Below, piece by piece: positions 26,593-34,658 of a stretch of DNA of 64,000 bases. The position numbers and the translations under genes were made by a program. Position 1 is the stretch's first letter. The number at the start of each line of letters is the position of its first letter. This stretch comes from Selenomonas sp. Lineage in GTDB: Bacteria > Bacillota_C > Negativicutes > Selenomonadales > Selenomonadaceae. The stretch lies in assembly GCF_024693525.1 (NCBI RefSeq), contig NZ_JAILKR010000116.1, positions 9,225-73,224 of the forward strand, in the 5' to 3' direction. The notes beneath the pieces were generated by a model. That model saw nothing but the letters and a program-made list of their open reading frames with translations. It did not search any database and was not told where the DNA came from.

Positions 26593-26928
26593 TCAATAAT
26601 TGTTGACTACAAAGCGATAAATATTAGCCGCTACTGGCGAAGCTCCGCCAAACACATAACCATGATAGCCCTCCGAATTGCGATAATACGGGCTGCCATT
26701 GGACGGATAGAAGGAATAGTAGAGGTAATTGCCCGCATTTTTCACCGTGCAACGGAACGTGTACGGGCTGCGGCTGGAAATACTGACTGACTGTGTAATG
26801 AGATACGCATGGGTTCCATCGCTATAAGTTCCCATGTAATAGTCACTGGCCTCAGCCGGAGCTGCCGGTGCCGCCATAAAAAGCAGCGCTGCTGCCAGCA
26901 TAACCGCTGAAAACAATCGTTTAACCAT
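26593..26928 (-). CDS. Small secreted protein of unknown function
   Basis: A 111-residue protein with a clear signal peptide (MVKRLFSAVMLAAALLFMAAPAAPAEA) and a Tyr-, Ser- and Gly-rich mature part of about 83 residues with beta-strand character (YYMGTYSDGTHAYLITQSV, YTFRCTVKNAGNYLYYSF). AGGAGG lies just upstream of the ATG. It is the first gene of a pair with the beta-lactamase-fold hydrolase. No family recognised; a periplasmic partner of the hydrolase is a possible role. Confidence 0.75.
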   Translation of the reverse strand: MVKRLFSAVMLAAALLFMAAPAAPAEASDYYMGTYSDGTHAYLITQSVSISSRSPYTFRCTVKNAGNYLYYSFYPSNGSPYYRNSEGYHGYVFGGASPVAANIYRFVVNNY

Positions 26929-27014
26929 AATACCTACCTCCTCAATGCAAAAACCATATCATCTAATTTGTACTTCGTCATCCGCCTCTAATTTCCTTCC
27001 TTTTCGCAATAAAT

Positions 27015-27062
27015 AACCCCTGAAGCCCGTCCATCACCACAGATGCACCAGCTCCAGGGGTT
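27015..27062 (-). terminator. Terminator of the sugar-sensing operon
   Basis: AACCCCTG (27015-27022) pairs with CAGGGGTT (27055-27062) with a long partly paired loop. The minus strand continues into ATTTATTG just after the stop of the binding-protein gene. Confidence 0.75.
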
Positions 27063-27067
27063 TCCTG

Positions 27068-28087
27068 TTATTTCACTTCATTAAGATTGTCTTTGTCGAT
27101 AATCAGTGGCGTGCAAAGGTAAGCAGGAACAACGATTACCCCGTTGTTATAGGATTTGACATCGTTGATATCCGGCTGGGTGCCCTCCACCACAGCTTTA
27201 ATCATGCGGACGGTTTTGGCCACCAGCAGCGATGGAGATTTGTAAATCGTAATGGCCTGCTTGCCATTACGGATAGCATCAAGAGCCTGGCTCTCGGCAT
27301 CCTGGCCGGTGAGCAGCGGCATTTCGCTATAACCGCTCTTCAACAGCGCCTCACGGATACCACCTGCCAGACCATCATTAGGCGAAAGCACCACATCAAG
27401 CTTCACCCCCGCATCCGGTCCCTGCAAAAGTTTTGTCATGCGCTCCGTTGCCCCTTCGGGTTTCCACCCCTTAATTGCTACCTGATCAAAACTCGCTTCC
27501 TTGGAGGGAATAATGAGCTGGCCTTTATCGATATAGGGCTTCAACACCTCCATAGCACCATCATAGAACACATGAGCATTGTTATCGGCAGGATCGCCAG
27601 CAAATACTTCCATGTTGAAGGGACCAGCTCCCGTCTTGAGCTGAAGCTTAGCCTCGATGTATTCGCCCATGGCCTGACCGACGGCCAAATTGTCAAAGGA
27701 CGCGTAGTAGGATACCGCATCGGTATTCATGATCAGGCGGTCATAAGCAATGACTGCCACGTTTTTCTCTTTGGCCTCATTCAGCACATCTTTAAGAGCC
27801 GTGCTGTCAACGGCACCGATAACCAGGCATTTGGGGCTGTCAGCCAGCTGCTTTTTGATTTGCTCAATCTGCTGGTCAGACGTATCGGCAAACTGCAAAT
27901 CCACCGTATAACCCTCTTTTTCGAGCATCTCCTTGATAGTCTGTCCATTCCTCTGCCAACTGCTCGAAGAATTGGCAAAGGCTACTGCTACTTTTTTATT
28001 ATTGTTATCACTGCTGCCACATCCCCCCAGCACCAAAGCGCTGACTGCTAACAGAACGAGGCAGAGAATCGTAATATATTTCTTCAT
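27068..28087 (-). CDS. Sugar-binding lipoprotein (periplasmic binding protein type 1)
   Basis: A 339-residue binding protein of the ribose/galactose/xylose or ChvE class. The signal peptide ends in a lipobox (LGGC, Cys23), so it is membrane-tethered. Family blocks are VAVAFANSSSSWQRNGQTIKE, LVIGAVDSTALKDVLNEAKE, VIAYDRLIMNTDAVSYYASFDN and VVLSPNDGLAGGIREALL. No ABC transporter gene is adjacent. Instead it follows a chemoreceptor gene by 12 bp on the same strand. Together they probably form a sensing pair in which the loaded binding protein docks on the receptor; that is inference. Substrate is likely a pentose or hexose. Confidence 0.9.
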   Translation of the reverse strand: MKKYITILCLVLLAVSALVLGGCGSSDNNNKKVAVAFANSSSSWQRNGQTIKEMLEKEGYTVDLQFADTSDQQIEQIKKQLADSPKCLVIGAVDSTALKDVLNEAKEKNVAVIAYDRLIMNTDAVSYYASFDNLAVGQAMGEYIEAKLQLKTGAGPFNMEVFAGDPADNNAHVFYDGAMEVLKPYIDKGQLIIPSKEASFDQVAIKGWKPEGATERMTKLLQGPDAGVKLDVVLSPNDGLAGGIREALLKSGYSEMPLLTGQDAESQALDAIRNGKQAITIYKSPSLLVAKTVRMIKAVVEGTQPDINDVKSYNNGVIVVPAYLCTPLIIDKDNLNEVK

Positions 28088-28099
28088 GGAAAGGCCCCC

Positions 28100-29797
28100 T
28101 TAAAGCTTGAACTTCGCCGCATGCTCGGAAAGCTCTTCAGCCAAGCTGGCCAGATTGCGGCTGGCATTCGCTACTTCATCCATAGCTGCAGACTGTTCTT
28201 CCGTTGCCGCCGACACCGACTGTGTTTCCGAAGCTACATCGAGACCGGATTTATTAATCCCTTCCATCACATCGACAAGCTCTTCTGCCTTAGCCGTAGA
28301 TTTACGTGCTTCCATCAGGATGTCATCCGCATGCTTGGTGAGATTAGAAACCGCTGCTGAAATCGTCTCGAAGGCACTGCCGGCTTTTGAAACGACTTCA
28401 CGGCCACTCTTGACATCTTCGGTTCCCTTCTGCATGCGTGTGACGGCCTGCTCCGTGTCCTTCTGGATCGTCGTGATGAGTTCTGAAATCTTCTGGGCAG
28501 CCGTGTTGGATTCCTCCGCTAATTTGCGAACCTCATCGGCCACCACCGCAAAGCCGCGGCCGGCATCGCCAGCCCGGGCTGCCTCGATAGCCGCATTGAG
28601 GGAGAGCAAGTTCGTCTGCTCGGCAATCCCCGAAATCGTAACGGAAATCTGGCCAATCTCCTCCGAGCGTTCCGCCAATTTCTTAATAACCTCCGCCGAA
28701 TCTGTTACCGAATCGGCAATTTCTGCCATCTGATCTACGGCACCGGCAATGGCATGCTTGCCATCAGCGGCGATGCCTTCCACATTCCGGGCCGCATCGG
28801 CCGAGGCGGACGCCTTATCCTGGAAGCCATGAAGGCTCTCCGACATCTCCTGAATATCAGCCAGCGACTTGCTGACCGATTCTCCCTGAACGCTGGTATT
28901 GCCCGCTACGTTTGTAATGGACACAGCCACCTGCTGGGTAGCCTGCGCCGATTGGCTGGCATTTTCCGTCAACTGTGTAGCAAAGGTAGAAACTTCGTCC
29001 GCTGTCTGCTGGATGTTTTTAATCAGCCCCCGCAGATTCTTAATCGTATCCCCATAAGCTGTCGTGAGCTGGCCAAATTCATCCTGCGTCTTGGCCACAG
29101 CCTCAACGGTCAGATTGCCGGCTGCCACTTCCTTCGATACCACTATGAGATACTGGATGGACTTCATAATGGAAGAACTCAGATAGAAGGCCATAAAGCC
29201 AGAGAGCAGCACGACAAACAGGATGCAGACGATAAGCGTCCATTTGGTTTGCTCATATTTCTTCGAAGCTTCCGCACTCTCTTTGTGGATGAAATCCTTG
29301 CTGCTGTCGACTACGCGATTGAGCTTATTGGTCATATCCGCATATTGGCCGTTTGACTTATCAAGCAGTTTGATAGCCTCTTCCTTCTTGCCATCCTTCG
29401 ACAGCTTGATGATTTCCTTGGTATTCTGCTTATATTTTTCCCAAGTCCCGCGCATATCATTGAAATCCTCACGGACATCCGGTGCCACCGCTGGTTCGAT
29501 AGTATCAAAAGCGATATCCAGCTGATCGGCTTTCTTTATCGTCTCCTGCGCCGCATGAATGCGATTAGGCAGTGTTGTTGCCGTCACCACTGCATATTCT
29601 CCCTGACGATAATCCGCCAGCGTACGGCTACTTTCCACACCAGCCAGCACACTAGAAAGATGTTCCGTTGCAATGCGCAACGCACCACTATTGATGCTGT
29701 TCAAGCTATACCCCGTATAAAGCCCATTGGCCAAAAAGATTGCAATGAGCACGCCAAAAACCAAAAACAATTTCTGGCGAATAGTCAACTTATCCAC
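28100..29797 (-). CDS. Methyl-accepting chemotaxis protein paired with sugar-binding protein
   Basis: A 565-residue chemoreceptor. TM1 lies at about residues 10-30 ([21 protein letters not shown]), a helical sensor of about 150 residues follows, then TM2 ([20 protein letters not shown]), HAMP and the signalling domain with [37 protein letters not shown] choose the GTG at 29797, which has GAGGAG nine bases upstream; a GTG three codons earlier would have no spacing to that site. It is the first gene of a two-gene operon with the sugar-binding lipoprotein, suggesting indirect sugar sensing. Confidence 0.9.
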   Translation of the reverse strand: MDKLTIRQKLFLVFGVLIAIFLANGLYTGYSLNSINSGALRIATEHLSSVLAGVESSRTLADYRQGEYAVVTATTLPNRIHAAQETIKKADQLDIAFDTIEPAVAPDVREDFNDMRGTWEKYKQNTKEIIKLSKDGKKEEAIKLLDKSNGQYADMTNKLNRVVDSSKDFIHKESAEASKKYEQTKWTLIVCILFVVLLSGFMAFYLSSSIMKSIQYLIVVSKEVAAGNLTVEAVAKTQDEFGQLTTAYGDTIKNLRGLIKNIQQTADEVSTFATQLTENASQSAQATQQVAVSITNVAGNTSVQGESVSKSLADIQEMSESLHGFQDKASASADAARNVEGIAADGKHAIAGAVDQMAEIADSVTDSAEVIKKLAERSEEIGQISVTISGIAEQTNLLSLNAAIEAARAGDAGRGFAVVADEVRKLAEESNTAAQKISELITTIQKDTEQAVTRMQKGTEDVKSGREVVSKAGSAFETISAAVSNLTKHADDILMEARKSTAKAEELVDVMEGINKSGLDVASETQSVSAATEEQSAAMDEVANASRNLASLAEELSEHAAKFKL

Positions 29798-29994
29798 ATT
29801 ACCCACTCCTCACTTGTTGATAAACCTTTTTAATTATATCATAAAAAACAAGCATTTACTTCAAAATCGATAAAAATCGCCCAAGAAATTTGAAGTATTT
29901 TCACACTTTGTCTCTTATTTTCTATATTTACATTCTCCCTCCTTATTATTTCCTATTTTTCCTTTTGCCCAATCCGTCAACCGGGTTTCCATGC
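29798..29994. other. Intergenic AT-rich stretch, promoter of the sensing operon
   Basis: A non-coding AT-rich stretch upstream of the receptor gene, lying between it and the fnr terminator. TATAAT on the minus strand (29835-29840) may be the -10 of the receptor operon, but I see no matching -35. Nothing else stands out. Confidence 0.4.
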
Positions 29995-30058
29995 AAAAAA
30001 GCTATAGGTTAAGGATAATCGATTGCCTCGCTGCCATCAATGCCCTTGCCTATAGCTT
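29995..30058 (-). terminator. Long terminator hairpin of fnr
   Basis: AAGCTATAGG/CCTATAGCTT (10 bp) with two more inner helices (AAGG/CCTT and ATTGAT/ATCGAT) gives an extended 60-nt hairpin. On the minus strand TTTTTT follows. It lies 41 bp after the fnr stop. Confidence 0.85.
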
Positions 30059-30099
30059 GTAACGCCATTCCTTTTCTTTTGTCTTTTTTGTTCAATTGC

Positions 30100-30783
30100 T
30101 CACTCGATATTGCAGACTTCCCGGCCGCAATTCTCGCATTGGATTGCCTCTTTCAGATAGTCCAAATCCTTGATAAAGATCAGATGCCCACGGTATTCAA
30201 TAATCCCTGCCTTGCGAAGTTCGCTGAGCATGCGGTTGAGGCTTTCCCGGGCGGTCCCCGAGTAATTTGCCAATTCCTGATTCGTAAGCGGCACGGAAAT
30301 CAGTATGCCATCATCCAGTTCCTTCCCGTAACTGTTCGACAGGCGAATCAATGTCGAATACAACGCCCCTTTCTTTCCATACAAAACGAGATCGCGAAAT
30401 TTTGAATGCTGTTTCCGCATATGCGCACTGATAAGTTTAAGCAAATTCACCGCCAGCTGCGGCTTTTTCTCCAGATAAGCCTGAAGCACCGGAAACTCGA
30501 TGGCATAGACCTCGGCTGCGCTCTGGGCTACGGCATTGAAAATGTATACGGGATTACTTTCATATAAGGGCAGCTCGCCAATTATACTGCTGCGCGTTGC
30601 CAACCGCAAGCTGAGTACCCGTCCCGACGATGCGTATTTCGTGATAAAAATCTGTCCCGTCCGCACAATATAAAAATACTTGGCAGGATTCCCTTCATGA
30701 AACAGGTACTCTCCATCATGAAGCATGACAACCTTGCCGGGAATTTCATAGAGTTGACGGATTAACGATTCCATAGTTTCCAT
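30100..30783 (-). CDS. fnr: FNR-type oxygen-sensing regulator with C-terminal Cys cluster
   Basis: A 227-residue Crp/Fnr protein. The N-terminal cyclic-nucleotide-like beta barrel (VVMLHDGEYLFHEGNPAKYFYIV) is followed by the dimer helix and a helix-turn-helix, LTNQELANYSGTARESLNRM. The three Cys near the end (CENCGREVC, residues 216, 219, 224) have the C-x2-C-x4-C spacing of Bacillus subtilis Fnr, where they bind a [4Fe-4S] cluster; the N-terminal Cys of E. coli FNR are absent. I start at ATG 30783 (GAGG eight bases upstream); a longer frame would add 22 residues. It is divergent from narK, with an FNR box between them, and probably activates narK and narGHJI when oxygen is absent. Confidence 0.9.
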   Translation of the reverse strand: METMESLIRQLYEIPGKVVMLHDGEYLFHEGNPAKYFYIVRTGQIFITKYASSGRVLSLRLATRSSIIGELPLYESNPVYIFNAVAQSAAEVYAIEFPVLQAYLEKKPQLAVNLLKLISAHMRKQHSKFRDLVLYGKKGALYSTLIRLSNSYGKELDDGILISVPLTNQELANYSGTARESLNRMLSELRKAGIIEYRGHLIFIKDLDYLKEAIQCENCGREVCNIE

Positions 30784-30842
30784 GGCAATTACCTCATTTC
30801 CTATTGCTAATAACAGTTTACTAGAAATAGACTTTTTTACCT

Positions 30843-30877
30843 GTAACATTTATCACAACTCCCGTGAGATTTGTTAC
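30843..30877. promoter_or_regulatory. Inverted repeat in the fnr leader
   Basis: GTAACA (30843-30848) and TGTTAC (30872-30877) flank an inner CAC/GTG pair. It lies between the presumed fnr promoter and the start codon, so it may be an operator or a leader hairpin. The sequence TGTAACATTTATCACA (30842-30857) resembles the operator before hcp at 12 of 16 positions. Confidence 0.4.
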
Positions 30878-30904
30878 TTACAGCTTGATGTTTTTTAATT
30901 ATAC

Positions 30905-30946
30905 TTGATATAAATCATAAACTGATTTACACATATTCATTATTCT
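30905..30946 (+). promoter_or_regulatory. FNR-type class II promoter of narK
   Basis: TTGATATAAATCAT (30905-30918) is nearly the TTGAT-N4-ATCAA FNR box. TATTCT (30941-30946) serves as -10, with its downstream edge 34.5 nt from the box centre, the same as for narG. For the divergent fnr gene the box lies upstream of a TATAAT (30898-30903, minus), in its -10/-35 spacer, so FNR could repress its own gene. Confidence 0.78.
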
Positions 30947-30969
30947 TTTTATCGAATAGGAGTATTACT

Positions 30970-32313
30970 ATGGCAGAAAACAATGTATTACAACTACTTG
31001 GCGATAGACCAAGCCGCAAGGAAATCCTGGCTCACTGGGAGCCCGAAAACGAAGCCTTCTGGAACGCCTTTGGCAAAAAGATTGCCAACCAGAATCTCTA
31101 TACCTCCACCTGGGCTCTGACCTTGTCCTTTGTCGTCTGGACACTCTGGGCAACGATTGCCGCCAAGCTGAATAGTGTCGGCTTTCACTTTACCGACGAG
31201 CAGATTTTCACCCTGGCCGCCCTGCCTGGACTCATTGGCGCTACAGGCAGACTCCTCTATACCTATCTACCCGGACTCATCGGCGGCAAAAATTCCACCT
31301 TTATCACCACGGCACTGCTCCTGCTACCCATTATCGGCCTGGGCAACGCCCTGCAGGATACTGCCACCTCTTACGATACCTTTGTATTGCTTGTTTCCTT
31401 CATCGGGATCGCCGGGGCAAATTTCTCGGCATCCATGGCCAACATCGGCTTTTTCTTTCCCAAGGCACATAAAGGCCTTGCCCTCGGCATCAATGCCGGC
31501 GTCGGCAATCTCGGCGTTTCCCTCATCTATCTGACGGCTCCGCTTCTCTTAGGCTGGAACCTTTCCTCCCTTTTTGGCCCTGGACTTACCACCACCGCTG
31601 GCACGACGCTTTTCCTGCAGAATGTCTGCTATTTCTGGGCCATCCCCACGATTATCACCCTGGCACTGATCTGGCTGTTCATGGACAACCTGCCGCTGCC
31701 GAAACAAAGTCCCAAATCCATTCTATCAATTTTTGGCAATAAGCACACCTGGCTCATGTGCTGGATTTATACCTGTGGCTTTGGTTCCTTCATCGGCTTT
31801 TCTGCGGCGTTGGGACTTCTCGTCACCAAAGAATTTCCGGAAGTCTCCTTCTCCATGGCCGCCTTCCTCGGCCCTTTTATCGGTGCCAGTGTCCGCCCCC
31901 TTGGGGGCTGGCTGGCCGATAAAATCAACAGCGGCTCCCGCGTTACCCTGCTGTCCCTTTTTGTCATGCTGGCAGCCAGCTTGGTTGTACTCGCGGGAAT
32001 CCAGGCCCATAATTTCGCCATGTTCTTCGCTGCTTTCCTGCTCTTGTTCCTGACTACCGGTTTTGTCAACGGTGCCTCGTTCCGCATGATTCCTTATATC
32101 TTCAACAATCCCTTCCATTCCTCGCTGGTCACGGGATTCACCGCCGCCATCGCCGCCTACGGTGCTTTCCTGATTCCAAAGATTTTTGGCTGGTCCTACG
32201 CCAATTTCCAAAGCGTAACCCCAGCTTTTTACCTTCTCATCGCCTTCACGGCCAGCACCATCCTGATTACCTGGTGGTTCTACGCCCGCAAAGGCTCCGG
32301 AATGAACTGCTAA
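30970..32313 (+). CDS. narK: Nitrate/nitrite transporter NarK
   Basis: A 447-residue MFS transporter with about twelve membrane segments. The two nitrate-signature regions are seen: NAGVGNLGVSLIYLTAPLL and GFVNGASFRMIPYIF. It would import nitrate, exchange it for nitrite, or both. The N-terminal 30 residues are cytoplasmic. AGGAG precedes the ATG. It is transcribed divergently from fnr by an FNR-type promoter and ends with a strong terminator, so it is a single-gene unit apart from narGHJI. Full length for the family. Confidence 0.94.
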   Translation: MAENNVLQLLGDRPSRKEILAHWEPENEAFWNAFGKKIANQNLYTSTWALTLSFVVWTLWATIAAKLNSVGFHFTDEQIFTLAALPGLIGATGRLLYTYLPGLIGGKNSTFITTALLLLPIIGLGNALQDTATSYDTFVLLVSFIGIAGANFSASMANIGFFFPKAHKGLALGINAGVGNLGVSLIYLTAPLLLGWNLSSLFGPGLTTTAGTTLFLQNVCYFWAIPTIITLALIWLFMDNLPLPKQSPKSILSIFGNKHTWLMCWIYTCGFGSFIGFSAALGLLVTKEFPEVSFSMAAFLGPFIGASVRPLGGWLADKINSGSRVTLLSLFVMLAASLVVLAGIQAHNFAMFFAAFLLLFLTTGFVNGASFRMIPYIFNNPFHSSLVTGFTAAIAAYGAFLIPKIFGWSYANFQSVTPAFYLLIAFTASTILITWWFYARKGSGMNC

Positions 32314-32351
32314 AACAAAAGCCTTCCCCACCACGGAGAAGGCTTTTGTTT
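32314..32351 (+). terminator. Terminator of narK
   Basis: AACAAAAGCCTTC pairs with GAAGGCTTTTGTT, an 11-base loop, directly after the stop codon, ending in TTT. Confidence 0.88.
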
Positions 32352-32406
32352 CCCTCTAAATCCTGTTACAATATTGCTAGTTACAAGAAAAAGGAGACGA
32401 TATTGT

Positions 32407-32889
32407 ATGGACCCACGCACAGGTCTCACTCATTTTGACGAAGAAGGCCAGGCCATCATGGTCGACGTCAGCGGAAAACAAGAAACGAGCCGCACGGCCA
32501 TTGCTACCGGCCGCATAAAAGTCAATCAGGCCGTCTACGACGCCATCGAACAAGGCACAGCAAAAAAGGGAGACGTTCTCGGCGTCGCCCGGGTTGCCGG
32601 CATTATGGCCGCTAAGTCCACCAGCTCGGTCATCCCCCTCTGCCATCCGCTGCCCATTGCCAAATGCAGCGTCGATTTCACGATGCTGCCCACGGAATGC
32701 GCCGTTGAAGCCAAAGCTACTGTCAAGGTAACCGGCCAGACCGGGGTCGAAATGGAAGCACTTCATTCCGTCAGCGTTGCTCTGCTGACGATTTACGATA
32801 TGTGCAAGGCTATCGACAAACGCATGGAAATCCAATATATCCACCTCGATAAAAAGACCGGGGGGAAAAGCGGCGAATTCATCCGCTGA
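32407..32889 (+). CDS. moaC: Cyclic pyranopterin monophosphate synthase MoaC
   Basis: A 160-residue MoaC, acting after MoaA in molybdopterin synthesis. Conserved blocks are [55 protein letters not shown] and KTGGKSG. I begin at ATG 32407, which has GGAG upstream and gives the family start; an upstream in-frame start would add 11 residues (VTRKRRRY) without support. It is set apart from the main Moco operon and lies between terminators as a single gene. Confidence 0.95.
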   Translation: MDPRTGLTHFDEEGQAIMVDVSGKQETSRTAIATGRIKVNQAVYDAIEQGTAKKGDVLGVARVAGIMAAKSTSSVIPLCHPLPIAKCSVDFTMLPTECAVEAKATVKVTGQTGVEMEALHSVSVALLTIYDMCKAIDKRMEIQYIHLDKKTGGKSGEFIR

Positions 32890-32890
32890 T

Positions 32891-32935
32891 AAAAAAATTC
32901 CGTTGGGTCTCGTAAGAGACCAACGGAATTTTTTA
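32891..32935 (+). terminator. Bidirectional terminator between moaC and deoC
   Basis: Arms AAATTCCGTTGG / CCAACGGAATTT extended by TCTC/GAGA, loop GTAA, with A-run and T-run on the two sides, between convergent genes. Confidence 0.92.
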
Positions 32936-32939
32936 TTTC

Positions 32940-33593
32940 TTACAGTTCGTCTTTCAGAACTTTAACTGCAGCACTTGCGCCCAAACGGCAACAGCCAGCA
33001 TTGATATAAGCTTCCATTTCCTCGCGGGTATGAATGCCGCCAGCAGCCTTCATGCCAACATTTTCGTTGATGTGCTTCTTGAAGAGAGCGATATCCTCCA
33101 GCGTTGCACCAGCCGTGCCGAAGCCCGTGGACGTCTTGATGATGTCAGCACCGCTCTCATTGACGCATTTGCAAGCGGCGATTTTCTCTTCTTCCGTAAG
33201 GAAGCAAGTCTCAACGATGACCTTGAGCACGCGGTCACCGCAGACGCGTTTCAGGGCACGAATCTCTTCCGTAACATAGTCCGTCTCACCAGCTTTGAGC
33301 ATGCCGATGTTGATGACCATATCGATTTCTACCGCACCGTCAGCCAAAGCCTGTGCCGTCTCGGCAATCTTGGCAGCCGTATTGCAGTTACCATTCGGGA
33401 AACCTACAACCGTTGCAATCTTCAGAGCATCACCATATTTTGCCTTGATGCGCGGAATAAAGCAGGACGGAATCATGACCGTAGCTGCCTGATACTTAAC
33501 AGCCTCATCACAGATAGCCTGGATATCCTCCCAAGTAGCCGTCTGTTTCAGCAGCGTGTGGTCAACACGAGACATAATTTCCTTTGCGTTCAT
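32940..33593 (-). CDS. deoC: Deoxyribose-phosphate aldolase
   Basis: A 217-residue class I aldolase that splits 2-deoxyribose 5-phosphate into glyceraldehyde 3-phosphate and acetaldehyde in deoxynucleoside breakdown. The TIM-barrel landmarks are DHTLLKQTATW, VVGFPNGNCNTAAK, EIDMVINIGML, VLKVIVETCFL, DIIKTSTGFGTAGAT (Schiff-base Lys in IKTSTG) and KAAGGIHT. The ATG has GGGGA upstream. It follows the regulator gene deoR with an intervening promoter and palindrome. Confidence 0.95.
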   Translation of the reverse strand: MNAKEIMSRVDHTLLKQTATWEDIQAICDEAVKYQAATVMIPSCFIPRIKAKYGDALKIATVVGFPNGNCNTAAKIAETAQALADGAVEIDMVINIGMLKAGETDYVTEEIRALKRVCGDRVLKVIVETCFLTEEEKIAACKCVNESGADIIKTSTGFGTAGATLEDIALFKKHINENVGMKAAGGIHTREEMEAYINAGCCRLGASAAVKVLKDEL

Positions 33594-33635
33594 TTAAAAG
33601 TCCCCTTTCTCGGTAGTGCATCCTTTACGATTCTT

Positions 33636-33688
33636 ATTATAATCCCGTTTTGAAATTTTGTAAATACACTTTTGAAACTTTTTTCAAA
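33636..33688 (-). promoter_or_regulatory. deoC promoter with likely DeoR operator
   Basis: On the minus strand TTTACA (33659-33664), 17-bp spacer, TATAAT (33636-33641). Just upstream is an 18-bp palindrome TTTGAAA-N4-TTTCAAA (33671-33688) overlapping the stop codon of the regulator gene. Another TTTTGAAA lies between (33649-33656). These are good candidates for the binding site of the neighbouring SorC-family regulator. Confidence 0.65.
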
Positions 33689-34616
33689 CCAAAGATTTTG
33701 CCGTATATTGGTCAGTGACAAACGCCGTAGCAAAACCGCCCTTAAGCGCCGCCCGGATTGCTGGCAGACGGTGTTTGCCACCGGCCAGCATAATCCGCTG
33801 AGGCTTGGCCTTCAAATCCTCTAAAGCAATGCCCACCGTACGCTCATCCACATGGGGCGCGCAGATTTCCCCCTGCTCATTGTAAAAGCGCGAACATACA
33901 TCTCCCACTGCGTGTTTCTGAATAAATTTACACTCTTCATCGTTGATGTAATACCCAAGATGGAAGATAGTCGACTCCTTGCTGGCTGAACCAACGGTAA
34001 ACACGGCAATATTGGCATCGCACCCTAATTGCAGGATATTCCGGATGAACTTGTCCTGGGATACAATATTTTTCACCTCAACCGTATCAAACATCACCGG
34101 CAGTGGCAGATAATACCCCTGAGCCGAGTAAGCCTGGGTAAAGAGATCCAGAATTTCCTGCGCATAAGTGCGGTTGTTGTTGAGGCTGATCCCACCTTTG
34201 AGTTCGACGATTTTTGCATGAGGCATATTCTTGTGAGGCAGCCGTTTTGCCATCTCGTATAGGACTTCGCCCCAGCCTACCCCCACAATATCCTCATCCT
34301 TTATGATATCACTAAGATATTCGGCCGCCAGCGCACCGATTGCCTTTTTTTGCTCACTTTCTGTCTCCATGGGAGCTGCCGCTATTTTGACACAGTCCAG
34401 CCCATATTTTTCCCGCAGCCGGTCCTCCAGCGCCGTCATGCTTTCCGTCGGATCGATAATCTTGATTTCCACATAGCCCTGTTCCTTGGCATACCGCAAC
34501 AGGCGGGAAACCGTGGGCCGCGACAACTGCATGGTCTCGGCAATCTTCTGCTGGCTCATATCGGATTCATAGTATAACTTGGCTATTGCAATACTCTGTC
34601 CGTCTTTACTCTCCAT
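33684..34616 (-). CDS. deoR: SorC-family deoxyribonucleoside regulator
   Basis: A 310-residue SorC/DeoR-type repressor. The N-terminal helix-turn-helix reads MSQQKIAETMQLSRPTVSRLLRYAKEQG; the rest is the SorC sugar-phosphate-binding domain (VGVGWGEVLYEMAKRLP, GDVCSRFYNEQGE, IMLAGGKHRLPAIRAAL). Length and adjacency to deoC match Bacillus subtilis DeoR, whose inducer is deoxyribose 5-phosphate. The ATG has AGGAG upstream. Function as the deoC repressor is inferred from context. Confidence 0.87.
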   Translation of the reverse strand: MESKDGQSIAIAKLYYESDMSQQKIAETMQLSRPTVSRLLRYAKEQGYVEIKIIDPTESMTALEDRLREKYGLDCVKIAAAPMETESEQKKAIGALAAEYLSDIIKDEDIVGVGWGEVLYEMAKRLPHKNMPHAKIVELKGGISLNNNRTYAQEILDLFTQAYSAQGYYLPLPVMFDTVEVKNIVSQDKFIRNILQLGCDANIAVFTVGSASKESTIFHLGYYINDEECKFIQKHAVGDVCSRFYNEQGEICAPHVDERTVGIALEDLKAKPQRIMLAGGKHRLPAIRAALKGGFATAFVTDQYTAKSLV

Positions 34617-34658
34617 CCGTTACTCCTCTCAAGCTATACTATCCCCCATTGTATTTCT

